A stretch of DNA of 64,000 nucleotides from JAXGXJ01 sp963829545 (GTDB lineage: Bacteria > Actinomycetota > Thermoleophilia > RBG-16-64-13): the NCBI GenBank assembly GCA_963829545.1, contig CAWHIX010000010.1, forward strand, positions 124,001-188,000. The letters run 5' to 3'. How positions within the stretch are numbered: position 1 is the stretch's first letter; every line of letters starts with the position of its first letter. Shown in pieces: positions 56,230 through 64,000 of this stretch. The notes below the pieces were generated by a model that did not search any database, was not told the origin of the DNA, and saw nothing but the letters and a program-made list of their open reading frames with translations. The position numbers were made by a program, and so were the translations under genes.

Positions 56230-58521
56230 ATGGCGACCGACGACGGACGTCCCCAGAACGTATCCGAGCAAACGATGTTCCAGACGGCGTCCGCAACCCC
56301 TCCAGGCCGCGCGCTGATCGAGGCCGCCCTGGCCGCCGGCCTTCCCGCTCTCGACGAGCAGGCGGGCAAGGAGTTCTTCGCCGCCTACGGCCTCACCGTG
56401 CCACCGGGCGCCAACGTCACTTCCGCCGACGAAGCGGTGCGCTTGGCCGCGGAGATCGGCTATCCGGTGGTCATGAAGGGCTCTTCGGCTCAGGTACAGC
56501 ATAAGACCGACGCCGGCCTTGTCATCCTTGGAGTTCAGGACGAGGTGGAGGTCCGTGAGGCCTACCGTACCCTGGAGGCGCGGGCGGTCGCAGTCGACGC
56601 CACGCTCGATGGGGTTCTGGTGGAGCACATGGTCAAAGGTAAGCGCGAGTTCGTCGCCGGCCTTCTGCACGACCGCCTCTTCGGACCCGTGGTGATGTTC
56701 GGCCTGGGCGGCATTTACACCGAAGCCCTGGGTGACGTGGCCTTCGCCGTGGCTCCCCTGGGGGACGGCGACGCCGCCGAACTGCTCGAGCAGATAGAGG
56801 CCCGGGAGCTGCTGGGCGCCTTCCGCGGGTCTCCGCCGGTCGACCGCCAGGCGCTCATCGAGGTGCTGCAGGCGCTGGGCAGGATGGCGGCCGACCATCC
56901 CGAGATCCGGGAGATCGACGTCAACCCGCTGCTCATCGACGGGTCGCGGCCTGTCGCCGTGGACGCCCTCATCGCGATCGGGGAGCCGGTCGAGGTGAGC
57001 ACGAGGGCGCCGGCCGACGTCTCCCGCCTGCACTCGCTGCTGGCTCCGCGCAGCGTCGCCGTGGTGGGCGCATCCGCGGATACGGCCAAGTGGGGGGGCA
57101 TGCTGATCGCCAACCTCAAGCTGGGCGGTTTCCGGGGCGCCATCTATCCGATCAACCCTAAGGGCGGTTCGATATTCGGGTACCCCGTGTACTCGAGCGT
57201 CGCCGAGTTGCCCGAGACTCCCGAGTTGGTCCTAGTAGCCGTCGCTGCTCCCCTGGTGCGCGGCGTGCTCGAGCAGTGCGGCGAGAAGGGCGTGGCCGCG
57301 GTGGTGGTCGTGTCTGCCGGCTTCTCGGAACTGGGGCCCGAGGGCCGGGCCCGCGAAGACGAGCTCATCGAGACGGCGACGCGCTACGGCATGGTGCTGG
57401 TAGGACCGAACTGCATGGGTGTCATCTCTTCCCATCACAAGCTCTATGGCACGGGGTTTACACTGCTGCGTCCGGAACCGGGGGGCGCGAGCATGGTCTC
57501 GCAGTCCGGCAACCTGGGCATCCAGCTCCTCACTTCGGCGGAGAGACGCAAGGGAGGCGTGGGCAAGTTCGTGGGCGTGGGCAACGAGGCCATGATCGAC
57601 GTGATCGACTTCATCAACTACCTGCGTACCGACCCGGAGACCAACACCATCGTGGCCTACATGGAGGGCTTCGACGACGGTCGTCGTCTGTTCGAGGTGA
57701 CGCGGGAGACCTCTCTTGAGAAGCCGGTCGTCATCCTCCGGGGAGGGACGAGCGAGTACGGCAAACGTGCCGCCGCCTCCCATACCGGCGCTCTGGCTTC
57801 ATCCACGGCGGTGTTCAGCGCCGCCGCCCGGCAGTCGGGGATGATCGTCACCACCGACCCCGACGAGTTCATGGATCTCACCTTCGCGCTCTCGTACATG
57901 CCCCTGCCGCCCGGCAAGCGCGTGGCGGTAGCCACACTCGGGGGAGGGTGGGGCGTGCTGGTGGCCGACGAGATCGCCCGCGTGGGGCTGCAGATGGCCG
58001 AGTTGGATGCGACCGTGATCGAGAAGCTCAACGCCATCCTCCCGGCCTACTGGAGTCACGGCAACCCCATCGACCTGGTCTCCACCATATCGCCGGGGGT
58101 ACCGGAAGCGGTCGTGGAGAGCCTGGTGGCGAGCGACAACGTCGACGCCGTCATCGTCATGGGGGTGGTGGGCGCGCTGAGCGAGAGCCGCAGAGCCGTC
58201 CGGCAGGTCGAGTCCTTGCAGCGCTGGGACGATCCGGCCACGCCTGAGATCGAGACCTGCCCGGACGACGACGAGCCGCCGGAGCCTGAACTGAGCGAGC
58301 GTGAGATGGAGTTCATCGAGCAAGTAGCGAGCTTGATGGACCGGTACTGCAAGCCCATCGCCAATATCTCCTTCAAGCCCATGACCCAGGCCATCTACTC
58401 CGTCGGGGGACGCTACTCCACCTTCGTTCTGCCCTCGCCCCTGAGGGCGGTGCGCATCATCGGCAAGATGGCCGGCTACAGCGCTCATCTGCAGAAGAAC
58501 GGCCGCGGCCTGAACTGCTGA
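56230..58521 (+). CDS. Acetate--CoA ligase (ADP-forming), fused beta-alpha
   Basis: Converts acetyl-CoA, ADP and phosphate to acetate and ATP, or the reverse. The 763-residue chain has the ATP-grasp (beta) part first (GYPVVMKGSSAQVQHKTDAG, VMFGLGGIYTE, EIDVNPL) and the CoA-binding/ligase (alpha) part second (SVAVVGASADTAKWGG, GPNCMGV, QSGNLG, and SHTGALASS with the phosphorylated His). Both catalytic steps are covered. A C-terminal segment rich in Asp/Pro/Glu (about residues 670-690) interrupts the last domain. The ATG follows GGGAGG. It offers an alternative acetate route to the AMP-forming acs. Confidence 0.88.
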   Translation: MATDDGRPQNVSEQTMFQTASATPPGRALIEAALAAGLPALDEQAGKEFFAAYGLTVPPGANVTSADEAVRLAAEIGYPVVMKGSSAQVQHKTDAGLVILGVQDEVEVREAYRTLEARAVAVDATLDGVLVEHMVKGKREFVAGLLHDRLFGPVVMFGLGGIYTEALGDVAFAVAPLGDGDAAELLEQIEARELLGAFRGSPPVDRQALIEVLQALGRMAADHPEIREIDVNPLLIDGSRPVAVDALIAIGEPVEVSTRAPADVSRLHSLLAPRSVAVVGASADTAKWGGMLIANLKLGGFRGAIYPINPKGGSIFGYPVYSSVAELPETPELVLVAVAAPLVRGVLEQCGEKGVAAVVVVSAGFSELGPEGRAREDELIETATRYGMVLVGPNCMGVISSHHKLYGTGFTLLRPEPGGASMVSQSGNLGIQLLTSAERRKGGVGKFVGVGNEAMIDVIDFINYLRTDPETNTIVAYMEGFDDGRRLFEVTRETSLEKPVVILRGGTSEYGKRAAASHTGALASSTAVFSAAARQSGMIVTTDPDEFMDLTFALSYMPLPPGKRVAVATLGGGWGVLVADEIARVGLQMAELDATVIEKLNAILPAYWSHGNPIDLVSTISPGVPEAVVESLVASDNVDAVIVMGVVGALSESRRAVRQVESLQRWDDPATPEIETCPDDDEPPEPELSEREMEFIEQVASLMDRYCKPIANISFKPMTQAIYSVGGRYSTFVLPSPLRAVRIIGKMAGYSAHLQKNGRGLNC

Positions 58522-58531
58522 TAGCAGAACG

Positions 58532-58557
58532 GCGCCTGCGCCGCCGGCGGCAGGCGC
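58532..58557 (+). terminator. Hairpin after the ADP-forming acetyl-CoA ligase gene
   Basis: GCGCCTGC (58532-58539) pairs with GCAGGCGC (58550-58557), with a further GC-rich inner pairing, 10 nt after the stop. No U-tract follows. Confidence 0.4.
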
Positions 58558-58580
58558 AGCCCTCCCCAATACCCAGAGGA

Positions 58581-58637
58581 GGCCGACCGTCCCCGCCGAG
58601 GCTTGCCGAAGGCGTGCCTCGGCGGGGACGGTCGGCC
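58581..58637. terminator. 22-bp perfect inverted repeat, probable terminator
   Basis: GGCCGACCGTCCCCGCCGAG plus GC (58581-58602) is the exact reverse complement of 58616-58637, with a 13-nt centre that itself contains GCCGAAGGC. A strong structure between two genes on the same strand; no clear U-tract. Confidence 0.55.
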
Positions 58638-58651
58638 GACGACCCAGTGAG

Positions 58652-58657
58652 TATAAT
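58652..58657 (+). promoter_or_regulatory. -10 element for the CwlM-like gene
   Basis: Consensus TATAAT, 15 nt after the large inverted repeat and 85 nt before the ATG at 58743. A -35 box would fall inside the right arm of the inverted repeat and is not obvious. Confidence 0.4.
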
Positions 58658-58742
58658 AGTCGGGCCCCGAGGCCTGAGTGCCGCCGCGGGCGGGACATCT
58701 TTCGTCGTCAACAAGTCAGCAGCTTCGCGGCCATGGAGGGCT

Positions 58743-59810
58743 ATGCGTCCGGTCGGTAGAGGACACAGGGGCAAACAGGTCGTAGACATCCAGACGCGCC
58801 TGGCTGGGCTGGGCTACTTCCTGGGTGGCGAAGGGGCGGACGGCTTCTTCGGCCCCCATACAGAGAACGCCATCCGTGCTTTCCAGCAGACCCGCCTGCT
58901 CAACGCCGACGGGGTCGTCGAGGACAACACCTGGACGGAGTTGGTGGAAGCCGGTCACAAGGTGGGCGAGCGCCTCCTGTATCTGCGCGTCCCCTTCGTG
59001 CGCGGGGACGACGTCCTCTATCTGCAGCGCGCTCTCGACGAGCTCGGTTTCGACTCCGGGCCCGTCGACGGTATCTTCACGCCGGCGCTCGAGGTGGCTG
59101 TGACCGAGTTCCAGCGCAACGCCGGTCTCATCGTGGACGGCATCGTGGGCGACACCACCTTCGACAGGCTTCATCATCTACGGCAGGTGCACGCCGGCGA
59201 TCGCGCCGCAGGCATCCCCGACCGCATGAACGGCTACGTGGGCAGACGGTCGCTGCCCGGGCTGCGCGTCAGCATCGACCCGGCTCACGGCGGTGCCGAC
59301 CGGGGTAACGTCGGCGCCGGTGTCCCGGCAGAGAAGGAACTCAACCTGGCGCTGGGGTCGGCCCTGGCCGGGCTCCTGGAGAGTTCCGGAGCCATGGTCG
59401 ACCTGGTGCGCAAGAGCGACTCCGGGATGGGCCTCTACGAGCGCATCGAGTACGCCAACGCCTGGGAGCCGGATATCTACCTCTGCATCCACCACAGCTG
59501 GAGCCCGAGTCCCAAGGCAAGCGGAGTCGCCGCCTACTACTTCGCCAACAGCGCGTATCAGTCGCATGCGGGCAGGCGTCTTGCCGGCTATATCGTGGAT
59601 GCGCTGTGCACGGAGTTGGGTCGCGCGGACCTGCACAAGCATGGGCGCAACTACGCGTGTCTACGCGAGGTGAAGCCGCTGGCTGTGCAGATCGACGTGG
59701 GCTACATGAGCCATCCGGACGAGGGTCCTTCGCTGGTCGGGGCGGCTGTGAAAGCGCGAGAGGCGGCGGCCATCGTACGCGGGATCGAATGCTATCTGGC
59801 CCGTCTGTAG
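58743..59810 (+). CDS. CwlM-like protein: two peptidoglycan-binding domains plus amidase_3
   Basis: A 355-residue protein with two PG_binding_1 domains (TRLAGLGYFLGGEGADGFFG; YLQRALDELGFDSGPVDGIF) and an N-acetylmuramoyl-L-alanine amidase_3 domain (SIDPAHGGADRG, AEKELNLALG, CIHHSW, QIDVGYMSHPDE). The order, spacing, and motifs such as ERLLYLR...GDDVLYLQ and VQIDVGY match mycobacterial CwlM, which is cytoplasmic and activates MurA instead of cutting cell wall. Consistent with that, no signal peptide is present. The usual catalytic Glu of the last motif is Asp, as in CwlM, but the first zinc His (DPAHGG), which I recall as lost in M. tuberculosis CwlM, is kept. The ATG follows GGAGGG. Confidence 0.82.
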   Translation: MRPVGRGHRGKQVVDIQTRLAGLGYFLGGEGADGFFGPHTENAIRAFQQTRLLNADGVVEDNTWTELVEAGHKVGERLLYLRVPFVRGDDVLYLQRALDELGFDSGPVDGIFTPALEVAVTEFQRNAGLIVDGIVGDTTFDRLHHLRQVHAGDRAAGIPDRMNGYVGRRSLPGLRVSIDPAHGGADRGNVGAGVPAEKELNLALGSALAGLLESSGAMVDLVRKSDSGMGLYERIEYANAWEPDIYLCIHHSWSPSPKASGVAAYYFANSAYQSHAGRRLAGYIVDALCTELGRADLHKHGRNYACLREVKPLAVQIDVGYMSHPDEGPSLVGAAVKAREAAAIVRGIECYLARL

Positions 59811-59874
59811 GGCTATCCGGCGCCTCTCCAAGGGAAGGCCGGGAGCAAGTCCGTCTGGTCGGCCCACCAGGAAA

Positions 59875-61152
59875 ATGCTACAGTGCACCGAACTGCGAGA
59901 CGAGCGGTCTTTCCGCTCGAACCCTGCAAGCGATCATGGGAGGCTTCTGATCGGCACCGGCAAGTCAAGCGGCAACCGACGACGTCTCATCTCCATATTC
60001 CTCATCCTGGCGCTGGCCCTTCTGCTGGGCAGCCAGGTCGCATCTGCTGAGCCTGCCGCCATCACCGAGGCCAAGAGCGAGGCGGCCGCGCTGCAGGCGC
60101 GCATCGACGAACTGGCCGAGCAACTGGACGCCGCCGTCGAGGATTACAACTACGCCCAGGCGAAACTGAGCGAGACCAAGGCGGCCGCCGAAGACAATCA
60201 GGCCAAGCTGGCCATGGCCGAGGATGATCTGGAGGTCCTGCAGGGGCGCTTCACCGAGCGCGTGGTGGAGATCTACAAGCAGGGTAATCTGGGGACCATA
60301 GCGACTCTGGCCGAAGCCGATTCCTTCTCCGATCTCGTCAACCGCCTCGACCTTCTCGAGCGCCTGAGCGAGCAAGACAGCCAGATTCTGGCCGACGTGC
60401 TCGCCTTCAAGGACGAGGTCGAGCAGCGCAAGAGCGAACTGGCCGTCCAACTCGAAGAAGAGAAGGTTCTCACCGCGGAGACCAAGGCCGCCAAGGCCAA
60501 GGTAGAGGAGCGGCTGGCGGCCAACGAGAAGGCGCTGGAGGGCAAAGAGGACCAGATAGCCCAGTTGCAGAAGGAAGAGGCGGCACGGCAGGCCAGGCTG
60601 GCCGCTGCGGCGAAAGCCGCCGCCGAAAAGGCTGCCGCTGCCAAGAAGGCCAGATTGGCCGCTGCCGCGGCAGAAAAAGCCAAGCAGCAGTCCTCCAGCA
60701 AATCGAGCAGTTCGTCGGGCTCCAGCGCCGCATCGGGCTCCGGCAGTTCGTCGGGCTCCAGCGGCGGGAGTTCCGGAGGCTCCTCCGGACCGGTCGCCTC
60801 CTCGGACATAGGCTCGGATGTGGTGTCCATCGCCATGAACTATCTGGGGACGCCTTACGTGTGGGCCGGATCGAGCCCCAGCGGTTTTGACTGCTCTGGC
60901 TTCGTCATGTACGTGTTCGCCAAGGCGGGCGTGAGTCTGCCTCATTCGAGTCGTATGCAGTACGGGTACGGGCGGGCCGTCTCCCGTTCGGCTCTCGAGC
61001 CCGGCGATCTGGTCTTCTTCTACAACCCCATCCACCACGTGGCCATCTACATCGGCGGTGGGCAGATGATCCATGCGGCGGGGACGGGCAAGGACGTGCG
61101 CATCAGCTCGGTATGGACCAACTCCTACACCGGCGCGCGACGCATCCAATAG
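59875..61152 (+). CDS. NlpC/P60 peptidoglycan hydrolase with coiled coil
   Basis: An exported D,L-endopeptidase. A signal sequence (ISIFLILALALLLGSQVASA) leads to a long coiled coil (about residues 60-270), a Ser/Gly linker, and an NlpC/P60 domain with the catalytic Cys in GFDCSGFVMY, His in HHVAIYIGGG and a third polar residue (HAAGTGK). Overall it mirrors RipA/PcsB-type hydrolases. The start is doubtful: 59875 is the only canonical in-frame start, but its first 25 residues look unlike a coding N terminus, while GGGAGG at 59938-59943 precedes CTG (59947) and ATC (59950) in frame. Either a rare start codon or a missing base is possible. Confidence 0.82.
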   Translation: MLQCTELRDERSFRSNPASDHGRLLIGTGKSSGNRRRLISIFLILALALLLGSQVASAEPAAITEAKSEAAALQARIDELAEQLDAAVEDYNYAQAKLSETKAAAEDNQAKLAMAEDDLEVLQGRFTERVVEIYKQGNLGTIATLAEADSFSDLVNRLDLLERLSEQDSQILADVLAFKDEVEQRKSELAVQLEEEKVLTAETKAAKAKVEERLAANEKALEGKEDQIAQLQKEEAARQARLAAAAKAAAEKAAAAKKARLAAAAAEKAKQQSSSKSSSSSGSSAASGSGSSSGSSGGSSGGSSGPVASSDIGSDVVSIAMNYLGTPYVWAGSSPSGFDCSGFVMYVFAKAGVSLPHSSRMQYGYGRAVSRSALEPGDLVFFYNPIHHVAIYIGGGQMIHAAGTGKDVRISSVWTNSYTGARRIQ

Positions 61153-61182
61153 CGATGCGCGTCTAGGGTCCGGACCGGAGAC

Positions 61183-62199
61183 ATGGTCGACGTCTTCTAC
61201 CATCCTCTGTTCCTCGAGCACGAGACCGGGGAGCACCCTGAAAACAAGCAGCGGTTGGTGACGGCCGTCCAGACTCTGCTCGACTCGGGGCTGTCGCTGG
61301 AATGGGTCACTCCCGAACCAGCTCCGCTGGAAGCGGTGGCCAGGGTGCACAAGAGCTCGTACATCGACACGGTCCGCTCCGTAGCCGAGGGCGGGGGCGG
61401 ATGGCTGGATTGGGATACGGCCGTCTCTCCCGACTCCTACCAGGCGGCTCTTCTGGCCGCCGGTTCGGGGATCATGGCCGTCGACCGCTGCCTGGAGAGC
61501 GGGCGGCTCGCCTTCATGTTGGTGCGTCCGCCGGGTCATCACGCCACTCCTGCCCAGGGCATGGGCTTCTGCCTCTTCAACAACATCGCCGTGGCTGCGC
61601 GCCACGCCCTCGATGTGGCCGGCCTGGAGCGCGTCCTCATCGTGGACTGGGACGTCCACCACGGCAACGGTACCAACGATGCCTTCTACGGCGACCCGCG
61701 GGTGCTCTTCTTCAGCATCCACGAAGGAGGGCACTATCCCGGCACCGGTTTCGCGAGGGACACGGGGGAGAAGCAAGGGGCCGGGTACACCATCAACGTG
61801 CCGCTCAGAGCGGGGGCCGGCGACGGCGCGCTGCTCCTTACCTTCGAGTCGCTGCTGTTTCCCGTCGCGCGGGCCTTCCGGCCCCAGCTCGTCCTGGTCT
61901 CCGCAGGCTACGACGGTCAGGACGGGGATCCGCTCGGTGACCTTCGCTACAGCGAGAGCGCCTTCCAGTGGATGGCCGCCCAACTTCGTTCCCTGTGCCG
62001 GGAGACGAGCGCCGCCGGCCCGCTGTGCTTCCTTGAGGGCGGCTACGTGCCTCGGATGATGGCCGCTTCGGTGGTCGCCACCCTGCGGGGCATGGAGGGC
62101 GATGCGCCCGACTTCGAGCGCGCCGTCTCCGCATCCGAGCGAGGCGACGTGGAGGAGGCGATCGCCCAGTCACGTCCGTTCTGGAAGGGCGTCCTCTAG
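61183..62199 (+). CDS. Histone deacetylase/AcuC family protein
   Basis: A 338-residue zinc-dependent deacetylase-fold enzyme of the AcuC/acetylpolyamine amidohydrolase type. The active-site signatures are intact: RPPGHHA, FCLFNNIAVAA, IVDWDVHHGNGT (zinc Asp and His), ISIHEGGHYPGTG-like turn, SAGYDGQDGDPLG with the second zinc Asp and the catalytic Tyr loop, and LEGGY. AcuC deacetylates acetyl-CoA synthetase in Bacillus; acs is in this window but not adjacent. The ATG is 30 nt after the NlpC/P60 stop. Confidence 0.88.
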   Translation: MVDVFYHPLFLEHETGEHPENKQRLVTAVQTLLDSGLSLEWVTPEPAPLEAVARVHKSSYIDTVRSVAEGGGGWLDWDTAVSPDSYQAALLAAGSGIMAVDRCLESGRLAFMLVRPPGHHATPAQGMGFCLFNNIAVAARHALDVAGLERVLIVDWDVHHGNGTNDAFYGDPRVLFFSIHEGGHYPGTGFARDTGEKQGAGYTINVPLRAGAGDGALLLTFESLLFPVARAFRPQLVLVSAGYDGQDGDPLGDLRYSESAFQWMAAQLRSLCRETSAAGPLCFLEGGYVPRMMAASVVATLRGMEGDAPDFERAVSASERGDVEEAIAQSRPFWKGVL

Positions 62200-62285
62200 C
62201 ACAGGCCTGTCAAGTCCCGGGGACTTTCAGCCGAAGAAGGTCATAGCGACGTTCCTGCGCTTGTGCGCCCGGGCTGGAGGCCTCG

Positions 62286-63374
62286 ATGAGGACTATCGAC
62301 GATCTATTGATGCACGTGGTGAAGGCGGGCGCCTCCGACCTTCATCTCAAGGCGGGCAGCCCGCCCATCATGCGGGTGAACGGCGAACTCACCGAGGTGG
62401 ACCAGATCGTCTGCACCCCCGAAGATACCCGGGATTTCGCCGCCGCGCTCATGAGCGACAAGCAGATCCGGCGCTTCAGCGAGACCAACGAGATCGACTT
62501 CGCCTACAGCATGCCCGATTGGGCGCGCTTCCGCGTGAACGTATACCGGCAGCGGGGCACGATCTCCATCGCTCTGCGACAGGTGGTCGGCCGGGTCCCC
62601 GCCTTCGAGGAACTGAACCTGCCGCCCGTCGTGCAGAAGCTGGCCCTGGAGCCTCGGGGCATGGTCTTGGTGACGGGCAGCACCGGCTCCGGCAAGACCA
62701 CCACGTTGGCGGCCATGATCGACTACATCAACCAGAACTGCCGCAAGCACATCGTGACCATCGAGGATCCCATCGAGATCCTCCACCGCGATCGGAAGAG
62801 CATCATCAACCAGCGAGAGGTGGGGCTGGACACCGACGACTACAGCGCCGCGCTCAAATACGTGCTCAGACAGGACCCGGACATCATCTTCATCGGCGAG
62901 ATGCGCGATCAGGAGACCGTGCGCACCGCGCTCACGGCGGCGCAGACCGGCCACTTCGTGCTCAGCACTCTGCACACCATCGACGTCACCGAGACGGTCA
63001 ACCGCATCATCGACTTCTTTCCCCTCTTTCAGCAGAAACAGGTACGCATCATGTTGGCGGGGACTCTGCGCGGCATACTCTCCCAGCGCCTGCTGGTGCG
63101 CGCCGACGGCGAGGGACGCATCCCCGCCGTGGAGGCCATGTACATGACCGGCCGTATCCGCGACATGATCCTCGATCCTTCCCAGACCCACAACATCTAC
63201 ACGGCGGTCAAAGAGGGGGACTTCTACGGGATGCAGACCTTCGATCAGAGTCTACTGGGTCTGTTCGAGGGGGGTTCGATCACCATGGCCGACGCCCTCG
63301 GTGCGGCCACCCATCCCCATGATTTCAAACTGATGGCCCAAGCCCGGGGCCACGAGGTATCCCTGCAAGATTAG
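62286..63374 (+). CDS. pilT: Type IV pilus retraction ATPase PilT
   Basis: Hexameric ATPase that disassembles type IV pili, powering twitching and DNA uptake. N-terminal domain KAGASDLHLKAGSPPIMRVNG; Walker A TGSTGSGKTT; Asp box TIEDPIE; Walker B DPDIIFIGEMRD; His box TGHFVLSTLHT; the C-terminal AIRNLIRE-type motif of PilT is replaced by the segment RIRDMILDPSQ. 362 residues is normal. No other pilus genes lie in the window, so it may be a stand-alone pilT gene. It is convergent with the membrane-protein gene, overlapping by 4 nt. Confidence 0.92.
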   Translation: MRTIDDLLMHVVKAGASDLHLKAGSPPIMRVNGELTEVDQIVCTPEDTRDFAAALMSDKQIRRFSETNEIDFAYSMPDWARFRVNVYRQRGTISIALRQVVGRVPAFEELNLPPVVQKLALEPRGMVLVTGSTGSGKTTTLAAMIDYINQNCRKHIVTIEDPIEILHRDRKSIINQREVGLDTDDYSAALKYVLRQDPDIIFIGEMRDQETVRTALTAAQTGHFVLSTLHTIDVTETVNRIIDFFPLFQQKQVRIMLAGTLRGILSQRLLVRADGEGRIPAVEAMYMTGRIRDMILDPSQTHNIYTAVKEGDFYGMQTFDQSLLGLFEGGSITMADALGAATHPHDFKLMAQARGHEVSLQD

Positions 63375-63823
63375 CTCGACCGGCCCGGCCGGGAAGGACG
63401 ATCTCGTCGCTCGCGTGCCTGTCTCTTGCTGTGGGCCACCCGTAGGGATTCGGGACGAGCCTTCTCCGTCCCCCCGAAGCCTATGAGCCAGTTGATGGTG
63501 CCGGTCACCAACGATACGAGGGCCGCCGCCGCCAAGACCCAGGCGAAGCCCGTGGACGACATGGCTCCGGCCCAAACCAGAGCCTGCAGGATGAGGGCGT
63601 TGACGAGCACGGTGAGCACGGCTCCCGCGAGAGCGTAAAGCGGCTTGCTGCGCAGCCAATGAAGGGGTCGGACCAGACTGTTCAGGAATCCCAGCAGCAG
63701 GGCCGGGATGACCGCCGCCCACACACCCGCCAGGACGAAGCGTCCCCCGGCGACGGAGTCGACGAGGTAGAGCGCGAGGAAGACCGCCATCGCGTTGGCG
63801 ATGAAGCGCAGGGCGAGTTTCAT
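63371..63823 (-). CDS. Four-TM membrane protein of phage-holin superfamily IV type
   Basis: A 150-residue protein with four hydrophobic helices in the first 115 residues (for example FIANAMAVFLALYLVDSVAG and PLYALAGAVLTVLVNALILQ) and a basic tail. The NSLVRPLHWL segment between TM2 and TM3 is characteristic of the mycobacterial four-TM holin-like family, which is chromosomal and widespread; nothing here suggests a prophage. The start overlaps the stop of the upstream WYL gene. The function in non-phage context is unknown. Confidence 0.75.
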   Translation of the reverse strand: MKLALRFIANAMAVFLALYLVDSVAGGRFVLAGVWAAVIPALLLGFLNSLVRPLHWLRSKPLYALAGAVLTVLVNALILQALVWAGAMSSTGFAWVLAAAALVSLVTGTINWLIGFGGTEKARPESLRVAHSKRQARERRDRPSRPGRSS

Positions 63824-64000
63824 GCGCTGGGTCGCTCCTGGGTCAGATCGGGCGGTTCCTGCGCGTAGCGGGCGGCCAGGGAGGCGGCCAGTTCCCTGAT
63901 CCGCGCTCGGACCGTCTCGGGCGCGTCAAGCACGGCTCCGCCCAGAAAGCGCAGGACCTCCCGCGCCATCCAGCGCTCGTCGAGATAGGGGACGCGGGCG
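63820..64000 (-). CDS. WYL-domain transcriptional regulator, C-terminal fragment
   Basis: The last 59 residues of a gene running off the window on the minus strand. VPYLDERWMAREVLRFLGGAV followed by a helix with ARIRELAASLAARY is typical of the end of WYL-domain regulators (PafC-like). The stop overlaps the start of the membrane-protein gene (ATGA). The N-terminal part lies outside the window, so the DNA-binding domain cannot be seen. Confidence 0.7.
   Translation of the reverse strand, partial: ARVPYLDERWMAREVLRFLGGAVLDAPETVRARIRELAASLAARYAQEPPDLTQERPSA

Noticed and set aside
59811..59949. Cyclic di-AMP (ydaO) riboswitch before the NlpC/P60 gene
   Set aside because: Such genes often carry this switch in Actinobacteria, but the conserved internal loops are not visible and the leader is short.
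59965..61983. 672-codon minus-strand frame under the NlpC/P60 and AcuC-like genes
   Set aside because: Both plus-strand genes show intact active-site motifs; the minus-strand product has none.
63371..63823. Prophage remnant based on the holin-like gene
   Set aside because: The four-TM holin-like family is a common chromosomal gene; no lysin, integrase or structural genes are nearby.

Overview
The window is about 64 kb of GC-rich bacterial chromosome, almost entirely housekeeping genes packed into short operons with many ATGA/GTGA/TGATG start-stop overlaps. The gene set points to an actinobacterium: a four-domain ribosomal protein S1 with a long acidic tail, an hrcA-dnaJ pair, a CwlM-like non-secreted amidase homologue, a WYL regulator, MgtC, and several genes with a -10-like hexamer only 6-12 nt before the start codon (leaderless mRNAs). 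Futalosine-pathway menaquinone genes, a cobamide methyltransferase-like protein, AMP- and ADP-forming acetyl-CoA synthetases, LarA and S-layer-type proteins suggest a deep-branching, perhaps anaerobic or facultative lineage (Coriobacteriia/Thermoleophilia-like). That placement is inference.

Layout. 1-9 kb: rpsA (truncated by the window edge), coaE, a lytic transglycosylase gene, uvrB, then mgtC and a small winged-helix gene on the minus strand, leuS and a lipoprotein. 9-23.7 kb: acs (minus), an RNA-processing beta-CASP nuclease, a pyruvate/2-oxoacid dehydrogenase operon (E1 alpha, E1 beta, E2) with two tandem nitroreductase paralogues between E1 beta and E2, mqnB-mqnD, an ABC-F ATPase and larA. 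23.7-33.9 kb: M23 peptidase (minus), yajQ, an alpha/beta hydrolase, comEA-comEC-holA, rpsT (minus), murJ and a deacetylase-fold gene (minus). 33.9-43 kb: lepA, a small membrane protein, hemW, hrcA-dnaJ-prmA-rnr and smpB. 43-46.8 kb: a URO-D-type methyltransferase, an SDR dehydrogenase, tmRNA and a CDF metal exporter. 47-56.2 kb: three consecutive cell-surface protein genes (SLH plus Ig-like repeats; SLH plus Ser/Thr stalk; RCC1 repeats plus InlB-like repeat). 56.2-64 kb: ADP-forming acetyl-CoA synthetase, CwlM-like protein, NlpC/P60 hydrolase, AcuC-like deacetylase, pilT, a four-TM membrane protein and the end of a WYL regulator.

Functional links: SmpB with tmRNA (and RNase R just upstream) form the trans-translation machinery; ComEA/ComEC/PilT point to DNA uptake and type IV pili; HrcA/DnaJ to heat shock; several peptidoglycan enzymes and the surface-protein block to an elaborate envelope.

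A major caveat: reading frames are broken at more than 30 places. A few are scattered (slt, leuS, beta-CASP, abcF, comEC, hemW), but most lie in 43.4-49.05 kb and 52.3-53.4 kb. Almost all are single-base insertions or deletions that leave recognisable protein on both sides, so I annotate these as single genes and regard consensus sequence error as the likeliest cause. The most distinctive biology is the surface-protein block with its exact 318-bp repeat period, the palindromic divergent promoter at lepA, and the leader of the CDF gene.
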